Origin: Struthio camelus
Taxonomy: Eukaryota; Chordata; Aves; Struthioniformes; Struthionidae
Assembly (NCBI RefSeq): GCF_040807025.1
Contig: NC_090947.1
Coordinates: 1,488,001-1,552,000 of the forward strand
DNA length: 64,000 nt
Reading direction: 5' to 3'
The translations under genes and the position numbers were made by a program. Positions 1 to 10,809 of this stretch are shown piece after piece. Below the pieces are notes generated by a model that was not told the DNA's origin, did no database searches, and saw only the letters and a list, made by a program, of their open reading frames with translations. Position 1 is the first letter of the stretch, and each line of letters opens with the position of its first letter.

Positions 1-155
1 CCCTTCCACACCTTGCATTTCTTCTCTGCTCTCTCGTCCTTGTGCCTGTGCTCCTGCTTCCTTCAGCCTGCTGGCCGTTGCCCTGGGCAGAGCATGCTGC
101 AGCTGCTGCCTCTGCAGCACCAGCCGCCTGCACCCATCGCACAGGGCCAACAACC
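1..155 (-). pseudogene. Fragment of small membrane-protein-like gene (left edge)
   Basis: Left part of the upstream gene fragment belonging to the unit that begins before the window, cut by the window edge. The minus-strand frame is the same as at 8998-9260. Confidence 0.3.
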
Positions 156-1685
156 ACCCCCCCCCACCTACCCACCCACCACCTCGCTCACGGGGGCCTT
201 GCGCAAGCTCCCGGCATCCCCGGGCCTCCAGCAAGCAACAAGGGATCCCTTCCGGGACCTCCACTTCGGACACGCAGGGCACAACCACCTGGAGGCTCAC
301 ACTGTTTGTTGTCCCAAAGAAGGCCTCTTTCACCCGCTCTGCAAGGAGCCCCCAAACACACACAGTCGCCACGTTTCTTTCCTTCATTTCTGCGCACACG
401 TGGGTGCTAGGTGGCAAGTCCACAGAGCTAGCACGCCTGATCACTACACAGCTGACACTTTAGACAGTCTAAGCAACAGTTCTCAGTCCCGTTTCCAACT
501 ACATTAAGGCATCCGTGTTGCCATTGGTTCTGTCAGGGCTCCTCTTCGTTCCAAGTCACAGTATCCTCTTTTTCTACTACGCATGCTCTAGGGGGAAGGG
601 GCTTTGACCAGCAGGGGGGCTTCCCTGCTTGTAGGTGGGTTTTTCCTTATGCTCATTCGGATAGTTCACCCGTCCTTCAAGTAGTTCTCTCCTGTTTATC
701 AGCTGGTTTTGTTCTCGTCAGCTTTATGTGGGTACTTGCTTAGCTGGTTGCCTTAGAGTGTTGTCTTGCTCCTTCCTTCAGGGCCTTGTTTTGTTAACTG
801 CCTGTGAAAGACTGACTAATACCCTAATGGCCTTGTTCCCCATCCCTCCAACAAGACCTCCCTCCCTTTTTGCCCGTTGCCTCGCAGCCTGTCCCTGGGC
901 ACCACTGGGCACAGTGTGCCTCCAGCCTCTGGACACCCTCCCGCCACAGAGTCATGCCCATTGAGAAGATGTTCCTGCAGCTGGCTTTGGCAGTGCCGGT
1001 GCCTGAAGAGCTCCCACTGTGGAGGGGCTGGAACCCCCAGTGCCTGGGCAGAGCTCTGGCCTCTGATGGCCTGGTGGCGGCATGGGCAAATCCCGTGGTG
1101 CCGGCCCGTGGCCACAGGCGCTCCCAGCCTTTGGTGCGCAAAGGGCAGCCCAGCGCTTCCTCATCTCCGGTGGTGGGAGGGCAGGCTGCAGGGCAGAGCA
1201 ATGGCTGCAGCCTTGCCTTCTGGCTCAGGAGACTTGCCGGCGAGGGGCCACCTCGGTGTCCTGAATCACGCGGAGGGGCTGATTGCCTCCCAAGGCAGAA
1301 TCTTGTCACCACCACTGTGCTCTCCCATCCAGGCCTGACCCTTTTGTCAGGGAAAACGGGCTGCTTCTCTGACGGCTGGAAGAGGGCGGGAGGGGATGTT
1401 GTGGCTGCCGCAGACTGCTGGAGAGAGTACATGCCCTACCCCCCTCCAAGGGGCCATTCCTGGGTTTTCCACCCATTCGTTGGCACCAAGAAAAGACACT
1501 GGCACGGGGTGAAGAGAGAGGGCTGCTTCTTGGGGGAAAAGGCAGCAGAGGGTGGGCTGGCAGCACAAGCCTGGCACGGGCTGGGCCTGAGGGCTGCAGC
1601 TGTCCTGCGGGCAGGGAGAGAGGCCAGCAACGCCCCCGACTTCCTCGCACACTCCGCTCGTCCCTGCGGGCAGAGCAGCCCGGCA

Positions 1686-4600
1686 TCAGGAGGCGGTCGA
1701 GCTCCCGCAGCAAACGCAGCCACCTCGCAGGGGCCAGGGCCACCTCTGCCACACTCTCCTCAGCCGCCAGCACAGGCCTTCGTGGCCGCCTCCAGGCGCA
1801 GACGTCTTCCCTGGAGCTCTCAGCAGCAGGATGGTTTGCGTGGCCAGGGAACAGATGGACGGGCTGACGTCCTCCTCCAAGCCTTGAAGCGCTGAGAGAA
1901 AGAGCCAGAGCAGAGATCAAGCCCCCATATCTGCACAGAGCCCAGGCAGCCCTTCCTGGCGATGACATGGCCTGTCCCACCCACCTCTTCCCACAGACAG
2001 GAGGCAGCAGAAGGGACACATGCATCAGCTGGGACTTGCTGGCCAGGAATGTCCCAAAGGCCCCTGATATCTTCTCGCGACTCTACGCGCACCACCTCTG
2101 AGCCGCACGGGGAGCAGCAGAGCCCTCCTGGCCTGCGCCAGGCATTGCAGCTCACTGCCCAGCCTCTGTCTTCCTCGCCGCCAGCCCTGCCTCACACCCT
2201 GCTGCCCTCACTCACCCTCGCAGATGTCCTCCACCTTCTTCTTGCTCTGGCCCCTCATGCTCTGCCCGACGAGCCCTAGGCACACGCACAGCCCCTCACC
2301 AATCCTGCTCCCCACACCACCGCCAGCACAAAACCCCTCCCCCAGGGCTAGCGCTAAGCTGCCCCAGTGCAGAGAGGGGCCGCAGGGCTTGGAGCTCACC
2401 AAGGAACCGCACAGCCATCTCTCGCAAGCACTCCTGCGGGCTCTCCAAGTACGGCAGGCTCTGGCGCAGGTATTCTTCCGATCTTCTCCTGCCCCTCGCC
2501 AGCTGGGCAGAGCACAAGGCCACAGGCTGGGCGCACACCCTCCCCACCCAGCCAGCCACTCCCTCCACCCACCACTCGCTTTAGCATCCCAGGGCTCAGC
2601 AAGGGCACAGCAACCTAGAGAAGAGCCCGTTGGGGCAGTGTGCTGGACAAGGGCAGCGGGAGTGCTGCTCCAGGCTGGCACCTCTGGGCACCAGCCGCGG
2701 CGAGGCACACGGCTGCCTGTCCCACACACTGGCCATGCACAGGCCTTGCCCAGGCTGCCTCTGGGGGCTTTGGGGCCATCCTTACCAGGCACTCGCCGAT
2801 CCTGCAGCTCTGCGCTGTCTCAGCCAGCTGCCTCAGCTGCTCCCACCTCAGCAACTTGGCAGCACCAAGCAGGGCTTCCTGAGAGGCCTGCACAGCAGCA
2901 CAGACCCGCTGATGCCACCGCAGCCCAGCGCACAACCCCCACCGCGGCCCTCCTCTTGGCAAGGCCTCCTCGGGGCCTTTCCTCGCCCACAATGGCAAGA
3001 GGGAGCAGCTGGCAACTGCCTCTGCCAGCATGTTCCGGGCCCCGGGCAGACAGCTGGGACAACCACCCCCGCAGGTGTATGGTGCTGCAGGTGGAGGCAT
3101 GGCACGAAGACGAAGGCACTGCTGGGCCTGGTGCAAACAGCAAGGGGGCGCTCTGCACCCTCAGCACCTGGCGCCTCCAGCTCACCCACCTTCAAAGGCT
3201 CCCACTGCCAGCAGCCCTTGCTCCTCATGCTCACGCCCACTCACAGGGCGTCCGCATCGCCCTCCTCCAACGAGCCATCCCGTTACACAGCCATACCTGG
3301 GCCACGCGGGGGATCTCGTCATGCCAGTGGAAGAGCAGCGGCAGCAGGCTCCTGTGCACTTGCTTCTTCAGGGCCTGTGTTTTGGTGCCCACTACAGCCT
3401 CCATCACCTCTTGGAAGAGGCGGATGGAGAGCTCTCGCACGCAGTCCAGCTCCTGGCGGGAAGGGAGAGGGGCCACCTCAGCACTGCCTGCTCCAAGCCC
3501 ACAGTCAGCACAGGGGTCAGTGGGGCTGGTGGCGAGATGAAGGTTTCGGACCCTCCCTGCGCACCAAGGGGCTGTGGGCCTCGTCTGCACCCACTGCAAA
3601 ATGGCCCCCGGCCCAGGCAGGGCAATGCAGCGCGCTTCTGTACCGTGCTGCGGCCAGGGAGAGTGGAGCTGGCGGAGAAGTCTGCGCCTGGAAGGGCTCC
3701 TCTCGCCCTGGCCACACTGGCCCTGTCACCCCTGGCAAAGGCCCAACAGAGCTGCTCCAGGATGGCCCCCCCCCACAGTGGCTGCTGGGGCTGTGGGGAC
3801 GTTGGCGTTACTGAGGGCCTGTGTGCAGGCATGGGCAGCAGCAGGACTTCAGGCTTCCCTCAGCTCAGCCTGCCTGGCCCTCCTGGCGAGCCTGTCTTCA
3901 TCGCCCAGGGGCTCGAGCTGTGCTGCCAGCTCTAGAGGCCGGCAGGAGGAGGCAGCCCCGGGGCACGGCTGCAGGGGCTTTGTGCACAGTACCGAGCAGC
4001 TGAGGGTAGACAAGGGGCTGCTTCAAGGCAGTCCTGCAGCCCAGCGCACCACGGGCAGCACAGCGCAATGACCCCAAGAGCCCCCGGGCAAAAACGTTCC
4101 TGGCAGCACCCAGGGCCCCTGCTGGCAAGCACAAATTCCCACGCCGCAGGCACACCCACACGGCAACACACCACAGCCCGCAGCCCGCACACAGCCTCAC
4201 CGACACGCCAACAGGGCCCCCGCCTCTGCCCCCAGCCTAACCTCATCAAAGAGAGGCAGCAGCTTGTCGGCCAGCAGCGGAGCAAGGTGGGCCACCACCT
4301 GCTTCTCCATGACGTGGACCACATTGCTGAGCACCAGCAGGGCCTTGGCGCTGATGTCTCTGTCCGCGTCCTGCAGGTGCCCCACCAGCAGGGGCCACAG
4401 GCACTGCATTCTTCTGGCCTGGGGGAAACACAACCTCGGTGCCTGAAGAAAGAACCCACTGCCCTGGCAAAAAGGCTCACCTGCTCACACACCAGCTTCC
4501 CCCCTGCCTTTCCACAAGCGGCCATGGCAATGACTGCAGCAACCTGCGGCCTGGCAGCCTTTACCGGCACAGCCACGGGCCTGGACGGGCTGGGGCAGAG

Positions 4601-7600
4601 CGAGGCAGGAGAGGGCACCGCCGGCTCCTCTTCTCCGTCACTCTTCAACGGGCAGCGGGCTTAGTAACCCACACTGCCTGCAAAGCTGCCCGGGCCACGA
4701 GCCGTGCCAGCCCTAGCAGGCGCCTTTCCCGGCAGGGCTCACGGCCCCATTGCCAAGGCCCTGCTGACACCCCCGGCTTGTGCACAGAGGCTGCGGCGCA
4801 GCGCAGCACCCCAAGGCGGCACTCGGCCCGCGGTGGCCCCTGCGTGGTGGGGGCTGCAGCCTCGCGGCCCAGAAGCTGCCTGCGGCATCAGCCTGGCCCT
4901 GCGCTCAGCCTCCAACAGGGCAGCAGCTCCCACAGCTCCTGAGGCCCAGCACAGTCCAAGCTACCCTGTTGCCCAGCACCCCACCGCCCAGCCCCTCGCT
5001 GCCTGTGCACCGGCACCCGGCTGGCCCCTGCTCACCATCTCCTGTCTCTTGCACAGCAGCACGAGGCCTCTGAGCGCCAGCCTGTGCATCACCCGCCAGT
5101 GACCCCGCAGATATCTCCAGAAGAGAATCGGCAAGTCGGCCTCCTCTGCGCAAAGGTCACTGCAGGCCAGCAGCTGAAGCACAGCACAGAGAAAGTGGTG
5201 AGGTCGGCAGGACTCCCGGCCTCAGCCAGCGCCCGATCCCACCAGCAGCTCCGGGCCAGGGCACCAGGCCCGGCCCAAAGGCAGCCGTCAGTGCCGACAG
5301 CCCCTGGTGCCCCACTCCCTGCCCTGGGCCTCAGGCCGCACCGCGCACAGCCCTCGCCTGCTCCTCCACTCCTCTCCAGCCCCGAGAGGCACCGCCTGCC
5401 ATCAGGCTCACCTCCACCAGGAAAGCCATGGCAGGCATCTCCCAGCAGGCCTCTCCACGTTTCAGCAGCGCTGTCAGCCGTTGGAAGAGGACGAGACGCA
5501 GCTCTCTTGGGCTCTTCCTCATCTCTCTGGCAGAGGCAAGAAGGCCCTGTCACTTCTGAGCAGCCAGGCCAAGCTCTTCTGTGATGGCACTCCCCATCCC
5601 TCTAGGCAGGGCTCGTGGAGCCCCGCAGCCATGGAGCGGCACCTCCCTGGGCTGCTCTACTCGGCCAGCCCTCCCTCACAAGGCCTCAAGCTGCAGCCCC
5701 GTGGGGCTCTGCGGGGCAGCCTGTGTGCAAGGGAGAAATGCTGGGGCAGAGCAGGGACAAGGGGCTTCTCACCTGGCCAGCAAAGCCACTCCCGCGTGGT
5801 AGGTCTGCGCGCTGAGGAGTGTGTCCCAGCCACCCTTCCTCGCCATGGCCAGCACCTGACTCTCGTAGCCGGCACGGCACAGCAGTGCTTTCATGGTCTG
5901 CACTGCCAACCTGCGTGCACAGCAAAGGCCACGTCACCCTGGCACCCCTGGCCCTGCCGCCACCTCCACAGCACACACAGCAGGCGTGGGATGGAGCACC
6001 TCACGGGGCTGCCGGGAGCAGACTCTTCCCCTTGCTGTTCTCCCCAGCACATCTCAGCCTCCTCCGGCGTCAGCTCTGCGCAGAAGGAAAGCTGGAAGAG
6101 CAGCGCCAGGAAGAGCTGCGGGAAGAACGCCTCCAGCACGTGCTGGCAGCTGGGCTGCTGCAGCATCTCATGGAGCACTCTGGTTGCCTGCAGAAGAAGC
6201 CCCGAGACAGCTGTCGCTGCTGAGATGTGCCTGTTGCGCTGCCCGAGCTTGGCGGTGAGGCTCACGCACTGCCCTGAGCCTCGGGACAAGCAGGAGTGCC
6301 TGCCGTGCCTGAGTGGCCAGAGCAAAGGCACCGAAGCTCTCTGGCCTCAGCTCCTCTTTGGGCCATGGCCACAACAAGCCCTGCCAGCCGTAGCCCTGCC
6401 GCGCCGTGGCTGTGCGCCCGGCGGGAGGTCACGGCTTCTTGCTGCGTGGGCAAGGCCAGGGCAGCTCTAGGGGAGAGCGAGGCTACGTCCACAAACTCAC
6501 GGCCACGGAAACGATGACTCTGTCGTCCCCATCCAACGTGCACGCCTCGTCCACGGGCCAATCCTGCAGGACACTGAGCAGCTCCTGCAGCACCCTCTCG
6601 GCAGCTCCGCACTTTGACAGCAGCATCCTCCACATGGCTGCGGCAGCGCTGCAGGCCCACAGCGCTCGCTCAGCGGGTGCCGCAGCGGCAGCTGTGGCCT
6701 GGGCAGCCGCAGAGGGCCTGGGCGGGCCGCCAGCCCTGCCTCTGCCCACTGCCCCTTGCCCGCAGCACCCTGCGCGCTCTGCCCCACCCCGCAGCCCATG
6801 GCCAAGCTCCAGTCCCTTGTGGGGCACGCAGGCGGCAAGGCGGCCAGGCTCTGGGGCGGAAGGCAGGCACGCTTGCTCGGCTCGCGCTGCTGCAGCCCGG
6901 CCTGACGCGCCGCGGCTGGCACACGGGGACAACAGCAGGGCCCAGCCCCTCACGAGAGGCCGGACAATCGCCACCTGCCCCGCAGCCCGCAGGGCACGAG
7001 CTCTGCAGGCTGCCGGCCCCCCAGCTCTCAAGGCAAGCGGGCCCCTACCTGTCGCACGAGGGGGAACAGCGCAACAGGCTCACGACCACCTCCTCTGGGC
7101 ATGCACAGGCCAGCAGCAGAAGAGCCCGCTCCAGGCTGCGCCGCGCAGACGCCTCTGTGACGGCCAGCACGCTGCTCCACATGCCCCTCACCACCGGGGG
7201 CACCTGGAGGGCACACGGCTCAGAGTGGGGCTGCTGCCAGAGGGCAGCCGTTGGCCCAGCTGCCCCCGACAACGGCTGCCCTTGCCCCCCTTGCTCTGTG
7301 CTGGCCTGAGAGGGGCTGGCGGGCCTGGCAGGCCTGGACTCAGGGCAAGAACAAGCCCCCGGAGGCCTCGAGCCCCGGCCACGCCACCCACAGGCTACTT
7401 ACATGCTCCACAAGGCAGGCAGCGTCCGCCACAAGCGCCTGCAGCACGCGAGCAGCTGTGTGCGCCTCCTCGGTGCTGCGGGAGCTCATGGCCTCGATGG
7501 CTAGGAGGATGCTGTGGGCCCTCTCAGCGGGCTGCCGGGACGTCCCCAACATCTAGGGGAGAAAGGAGGGCAGCCGAGCTAGAGAGGTCACCGCCAGCGG

Positions 7601-7744
7601 GGCCCCGCACGCCCGCCTGGGCGGCGCCTGGGGCGTGCAGACCTGGTGGGGCTCCAGCTGGCGGCTGCCCTCAGCAAGGGCCGCGTCCTCCTCCTCCTCC
7701 TCCGTCCAGGCCAGCCTGGGGCGGCGGGGGGGTCTCTGCGCCAT
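1686..7744 (-). CDS. Maestro HEAT-like repeat (MROH) family protein, copy 1
   Basis: Predicted 14-exon gene of 669 residues, rich in alpha-helical HEAT-type repeats; its cellular role is not established. Exons from 5' to 3' on the minus strand: 7643-7744, 7403-7552, 7049-7203, 6501-6648, 6000-6268, 5773-5910, 5412-5526, 5036-5173, 4242-4418, 3297-3452, 2786-2887, 2400-2502, 2216-2275, 1686-1882. All introns are GT-AG and all phases join. The ATG sits in CCCACCATGG and opens MAQRPPRRPRLAW followed by an acidic run. Family hallmarks are GWDTLLSAQTYHAG (about residues 303-316), a helix pair with KALLVLSNVV (exon 9), VRELSIRLFQEVMEAVVG (exon 10), EYLRQSLPYLESPQE (exon 12) and SICSLATQTILLLRA (exon 14). 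The first donor (CAG|GTCTGC) is weak and its intron only 90 bp. The family is certain, but the closest numbered member (MROH2B- or MROH7-like) is not. Confidence 0.86.
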
Positions 7745-8240
7745 GGTGGGCAAGGCGGCAGAGGCTGCCCGGGGGCGGCGGGGAAAGACCTGGCTGCGCT
7801 CAGGGGGCTCCTCGGCCAGCCCCGCGCGCTCTCGCCCTGTCCCGCGGCCGTCCGACCGGACACTGCGGGGCCGAGGCCGCGCCGACGCCTGGCAAGGCCC
7901 CGGGCTGTCCCAGGAGCGCAGTCACAAAGGGCCCCCACTGTCACCCTGGGGCGGGCGGGCCCCGGCCCGGGCAGGGGCAGGCCGGGTGCCCTCGCGGGGC
8001 GCCGGGCCGGCTCGCCCCCTGCCACACCTCTCTTTGCCCTCGGGCTGCCCCGGGCCCCCATGGCTCCTGGGGCCCTCACAGCCGCTCCCACCCTCCTCTC
8101 GTCCCCGCCACCGCTGCTCCCGGCCCCGTCCTCAGCCACCCCAACCAACGCCCCGCCGCGACACCCCTGGCACCGCTGGCAAGGACTCCTTCCCAACCAC
8201 CGCAACCACCCTGTCATCCTGCGAGGCGGCCAGAGCAAAA
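7560..8240 (-). promoter_or_regulatory. CpG-rich promoter region of MROH copy 1
   Basis: Dense CpG and GC stretch covering the first exon and the DNA upstream of the ATG at 7744, with many CGCG/GCGC steps and a GC-box-like GGGGCGGGCGGG near 7950. No TATA box is evident. The position and composition fit a CpG-island promoter for minus-strand transcription. The transcription start cannot be placed from sequence alone. Confidence 0.6.
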
Positions 8241-8499
8241 TCTCACTCCCCCACCACCCAACCCCAACCTCCGCCTCACGGCTGCCGCTTGCACTTGCCA
8301 AAGCCACAAGCCTGCGGGGCACAGGGCACTCCTGCCTTTGCGCTGCCTACAGTGCTGTTCGGTCCTCCTGAAGCAGCCTTGGCCCAAGCACTTTGCGCTC
8401 CCCTGCTGCTCCCTGCGGGCAGCAGGCCAAGCACGGAGGCCTGCGCTCACCAGCAGCTTCCACAACGGCCAAGGCGGTGCCCACCACCTTCCTCTGCTT

Positions 8500-9260
8500 C
8501 TCTGCTCTCGGGTGCCGGCCCTCCTGCGGGTGCCCGTGGCACAGGTGCCCCCGTACTCTCTCATCAAGGCAGGGTTGGCCTCCAGACAGCAGAGCACCTT
8601 GCAGCAGCTACCACAGCTGCACCCATCCCAGCAGCCTGGCGCCAGGGCAGCGGAGGGGGTTTGGCCCAGCTCCTGCAAGAGCCATGCCAGGGGCTCAGGC
8701 CTGCCTGGCTGCAGTTGGCCTCTTCTCCACCAACTCAAGCCTCGCTGCACTGCTCCAGCTTGCGCTAAGGACACCTGCAGCAGGACCTGTGGGTTCTCCT
8801 CCCAGCAGATTTCAGCGCAGCCCCTCAGCAGGTCTCCGCTTCCCCCTCCAAGGCCCACACCAAGGCCTGCCTCCTGGCGGCACAACAAGGCCTGGCAGGA
8901 GGCACGTGACCCTTCGGGTCCTGCCAAGGCTTCCTGCGCCATAGACGTTGGACTGGACCCTGGGATCGCGCTCCCCTCTCCCAGAGCAGCCTCCTCCCTA
9001 AGCACCCAGGCAGCAGCGCTCGCAGCAGCCCCTTTCATCTGCCGGCACCCCCGGAGCCACGCTGCACCTGGGCTTGCGTGGCCAGGCAGAGAAAAGCCCC
9101 TCGCTCTCTTCCACACCTTGCATTTCTTCTCTGCTCTCTCGTCCTTGTGCCTGTGCTCCTGCTTCCTTCAGCCTGCTGGCCGTTGCCCTGGGCAGAGCAT
9201 GCTGCAGCTGCTGCCTCTGCAGCACCAGCCGCCTGCACCCATCGCACAGGGCCAACAACC
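8500..9260 (-). pseudogene. Two decayed pieces related to the 50-kb membrane-protein gene (unit 1)
   Basis: Two minus-strand stretches resemble exon 2 of the plus-strand gene at 49992-51018. The piece at about 8504-8620 reads VLCCLEANPALM, matching LLCRLEANTTLM there. The nucleotide match continues into the GGCACCTGTG region, with one base fewer, so the frame is broken. It also matches that gene's intron upstream of exon 2. The piece at 8998-9254 ends GVEESEGLFSAWPRK, resembling DVEQDERLFSTAMYS, and also has a frame of its own (RLVLQRQQLQHAL...). The piece expected to come second lies upstream, so these may be two separate partial duplicates. No first exon with the hydrophobic leader was found. 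Function unknown. Confidence 0.4.
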
Positions 9261-10809
9261 ACCCCCCCCAACCTACCCACCCACCACCTCGCTCATGGGG
9301 GCCTTGCGCAAGCTCCCGGCATCCCCGGGCCTCCAGCAAGCAACAAGGGATCCCTTCCGGGACCTCCACTTCGGACACACAGGGCACAACCACCTGGAGG
9401 CTCACACTGTTTGTTGTCCCAAAGAAGGCCTCTTTCACCCGCTCTGCAAGGAGCCCCCAAACACACACAGTCGCCACGTTTCTTTCCTTCATTTCTGCGC
9501 ACACGTGGGTGCTAGGTGGCAAGTCCACAGAGCTAGCACGCCTGATCACTACACAGCTGACACTTTAGACAGTCTAAGCAACAGTTCTCAGTCCCGTTTC
9601 CAACTACATTAAGGCATCCGTGTTGCCATTGGTTCTGTCAGGGCTCCTCTTCGTTCCGAGTCACAGTATCCTCTTTTTCTACTACGCATGCTCTAGGGGG
9701 AAGGGGCTTTGACCAGCAGGGGGGCTTCCCTGCTTGTAGGTGGGTTTTTCCTTATGCTCATTCGGATAGTTCACCCGTCCTTCAAGTAGTTCTCTCCTGT
9801 TTATCAGCTGGTTTTGTTCTCGTCAGCTTTATGTGGGTACTTGCTTAGCTGGTTGCCTTAGAGTGTTGTCTTGCTCCTTCCTTCAGGGCCTTGTTTTGTT
9901 AACTGCCTGTGAAAGACTGACTAATACCCTAATGGCCTTGTTCCCCATCCCTCCAACAAGACCTCCCTCCCTTTTTGCCCGTTGCCTCACAGCCCGTCCC
10001 TGGGCACCACTGGGCACAGTGTGCCTCCAGCCTCTGGACACCCTCCCGCCACAGAGTCATGCCCATTGAGAAGATGTTCCTGCAGCTGGCTTTGGCAGTG
10101 CCGGTGCCTGAAGAGCTCCCACTGTGGAGGGGCTGGAACCCCCAGTGCCTGGGCAGAGCTCTGGCCTCTGATGGCCTGGTGGCGGCATGGGCAAATCCCG
10201 TGGTGCCGGCCCGTGGCCACAGGCGCTCCCAGCCTTTGGTGCGCAAAGGGCAGCCCAGCGCTTCCTCATCTCCGGTGGTGGGAGGGCAGGCTGCAGGGCA
10301 GAGCAATGGCTGCAGCCTTGCCTTCTGGCTCAGGAGACTTGCCGGCGAGGGGCCACCTCGGTGTCCCGAATCATGCGGAGGGGCTGATTGCCTCCCAAGG
10401 CAGAATCTTGTCACCACCACTGCGCTCTCCCATCCAGGCCTGACCCTTTTGTCAGGGAAAACGGGCTGCTTCTCTGACGGCTGGAAGAGGGCGGGGGGGG
10501 ATGTTGTGGCTGCCGCAGACTGCTGGAGAGAGTACATGCCCTACCCCCCTCCAAGGGTGGCCGCGAAGGAATCGCGGTCATTCCTGGGTTTTCCACCCAT
10601 TCGTTGGCACCAAGAAAAGACACTGGCACGGGGTGAAGAGAGAGGGCTGCTTCTTGGGGGAAAAGGCAGCAGAGGGTGGGCTGGCAGCACAAGCCTGGCA
10701 CGGGCTGGGCCTGAGGGCTGCAGCTGTCCTGCGGGCAGGGAGAGAGGCCAGCAACGCCCCCGACTTCCTCGCACACTCCGCTCGTCCCTGCGGGCAGAGC
10801 AGCCCGGCA

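Larger units (their letters stand above)
1..9105. repeat. Tandem array unit, copy 1
   Basis: First visible copy of the roughly 9.12-kb direct repeat. Base 1 aligns with base 9106, so the array continues to the left of the window and this start is arbitrary. The unit contains the 3' flank, a complete minus-strand MROH-like gene (1686-7744), its CpG-rich promoter, and part of an upstream decayed gene. It is the shortest copy because it lacks about 19 bp present near 10558 in copy 2. It also carries private variants not found in copies 2-5. Confidence is high because the repeat is visible directly. Confidence 0.97.

Noticed and set aside
870-1895. Plus-strand frame of 338-341 codons in the 3' flank of each unit
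   Set aside because: It is broken differently in copy 1 by the 19-bp indel, overlaps exon 14 in antisense, and has no motifs.
4739-4933. Possible extra MROH exon between exons 8 and 9
   Set aside because: Exons 8 and 9 already join in phase and reproduce the family's continuous sequence. The open stretch here does not resemble HEAT repeats.
9078-9515. Plus-strand frame with a signal-peptide-like start (LPHLAFLLCSLVLVPVLLLP)
   Set aside because: The hydrophobic run is the antisense of an acidic/Gln-rich minus-strand frame that resembles the 50-kb gene. No downstream exons or conserved domain support the plus strand.
6406-9612. A 1068-codon plus-strand open frame, repeated in other units (15520-18726, 42894-46100)
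   Set aside because: It runs antisense through MROH exons 1-4, their introns and the CpG-rich promoter, with Ala/Pro/Arg-rich composition expected from GC-rich DNA and no recognisable domain. In copies 3 and 4 one-base changes in C-runs alter it while the MROH frame is kept.
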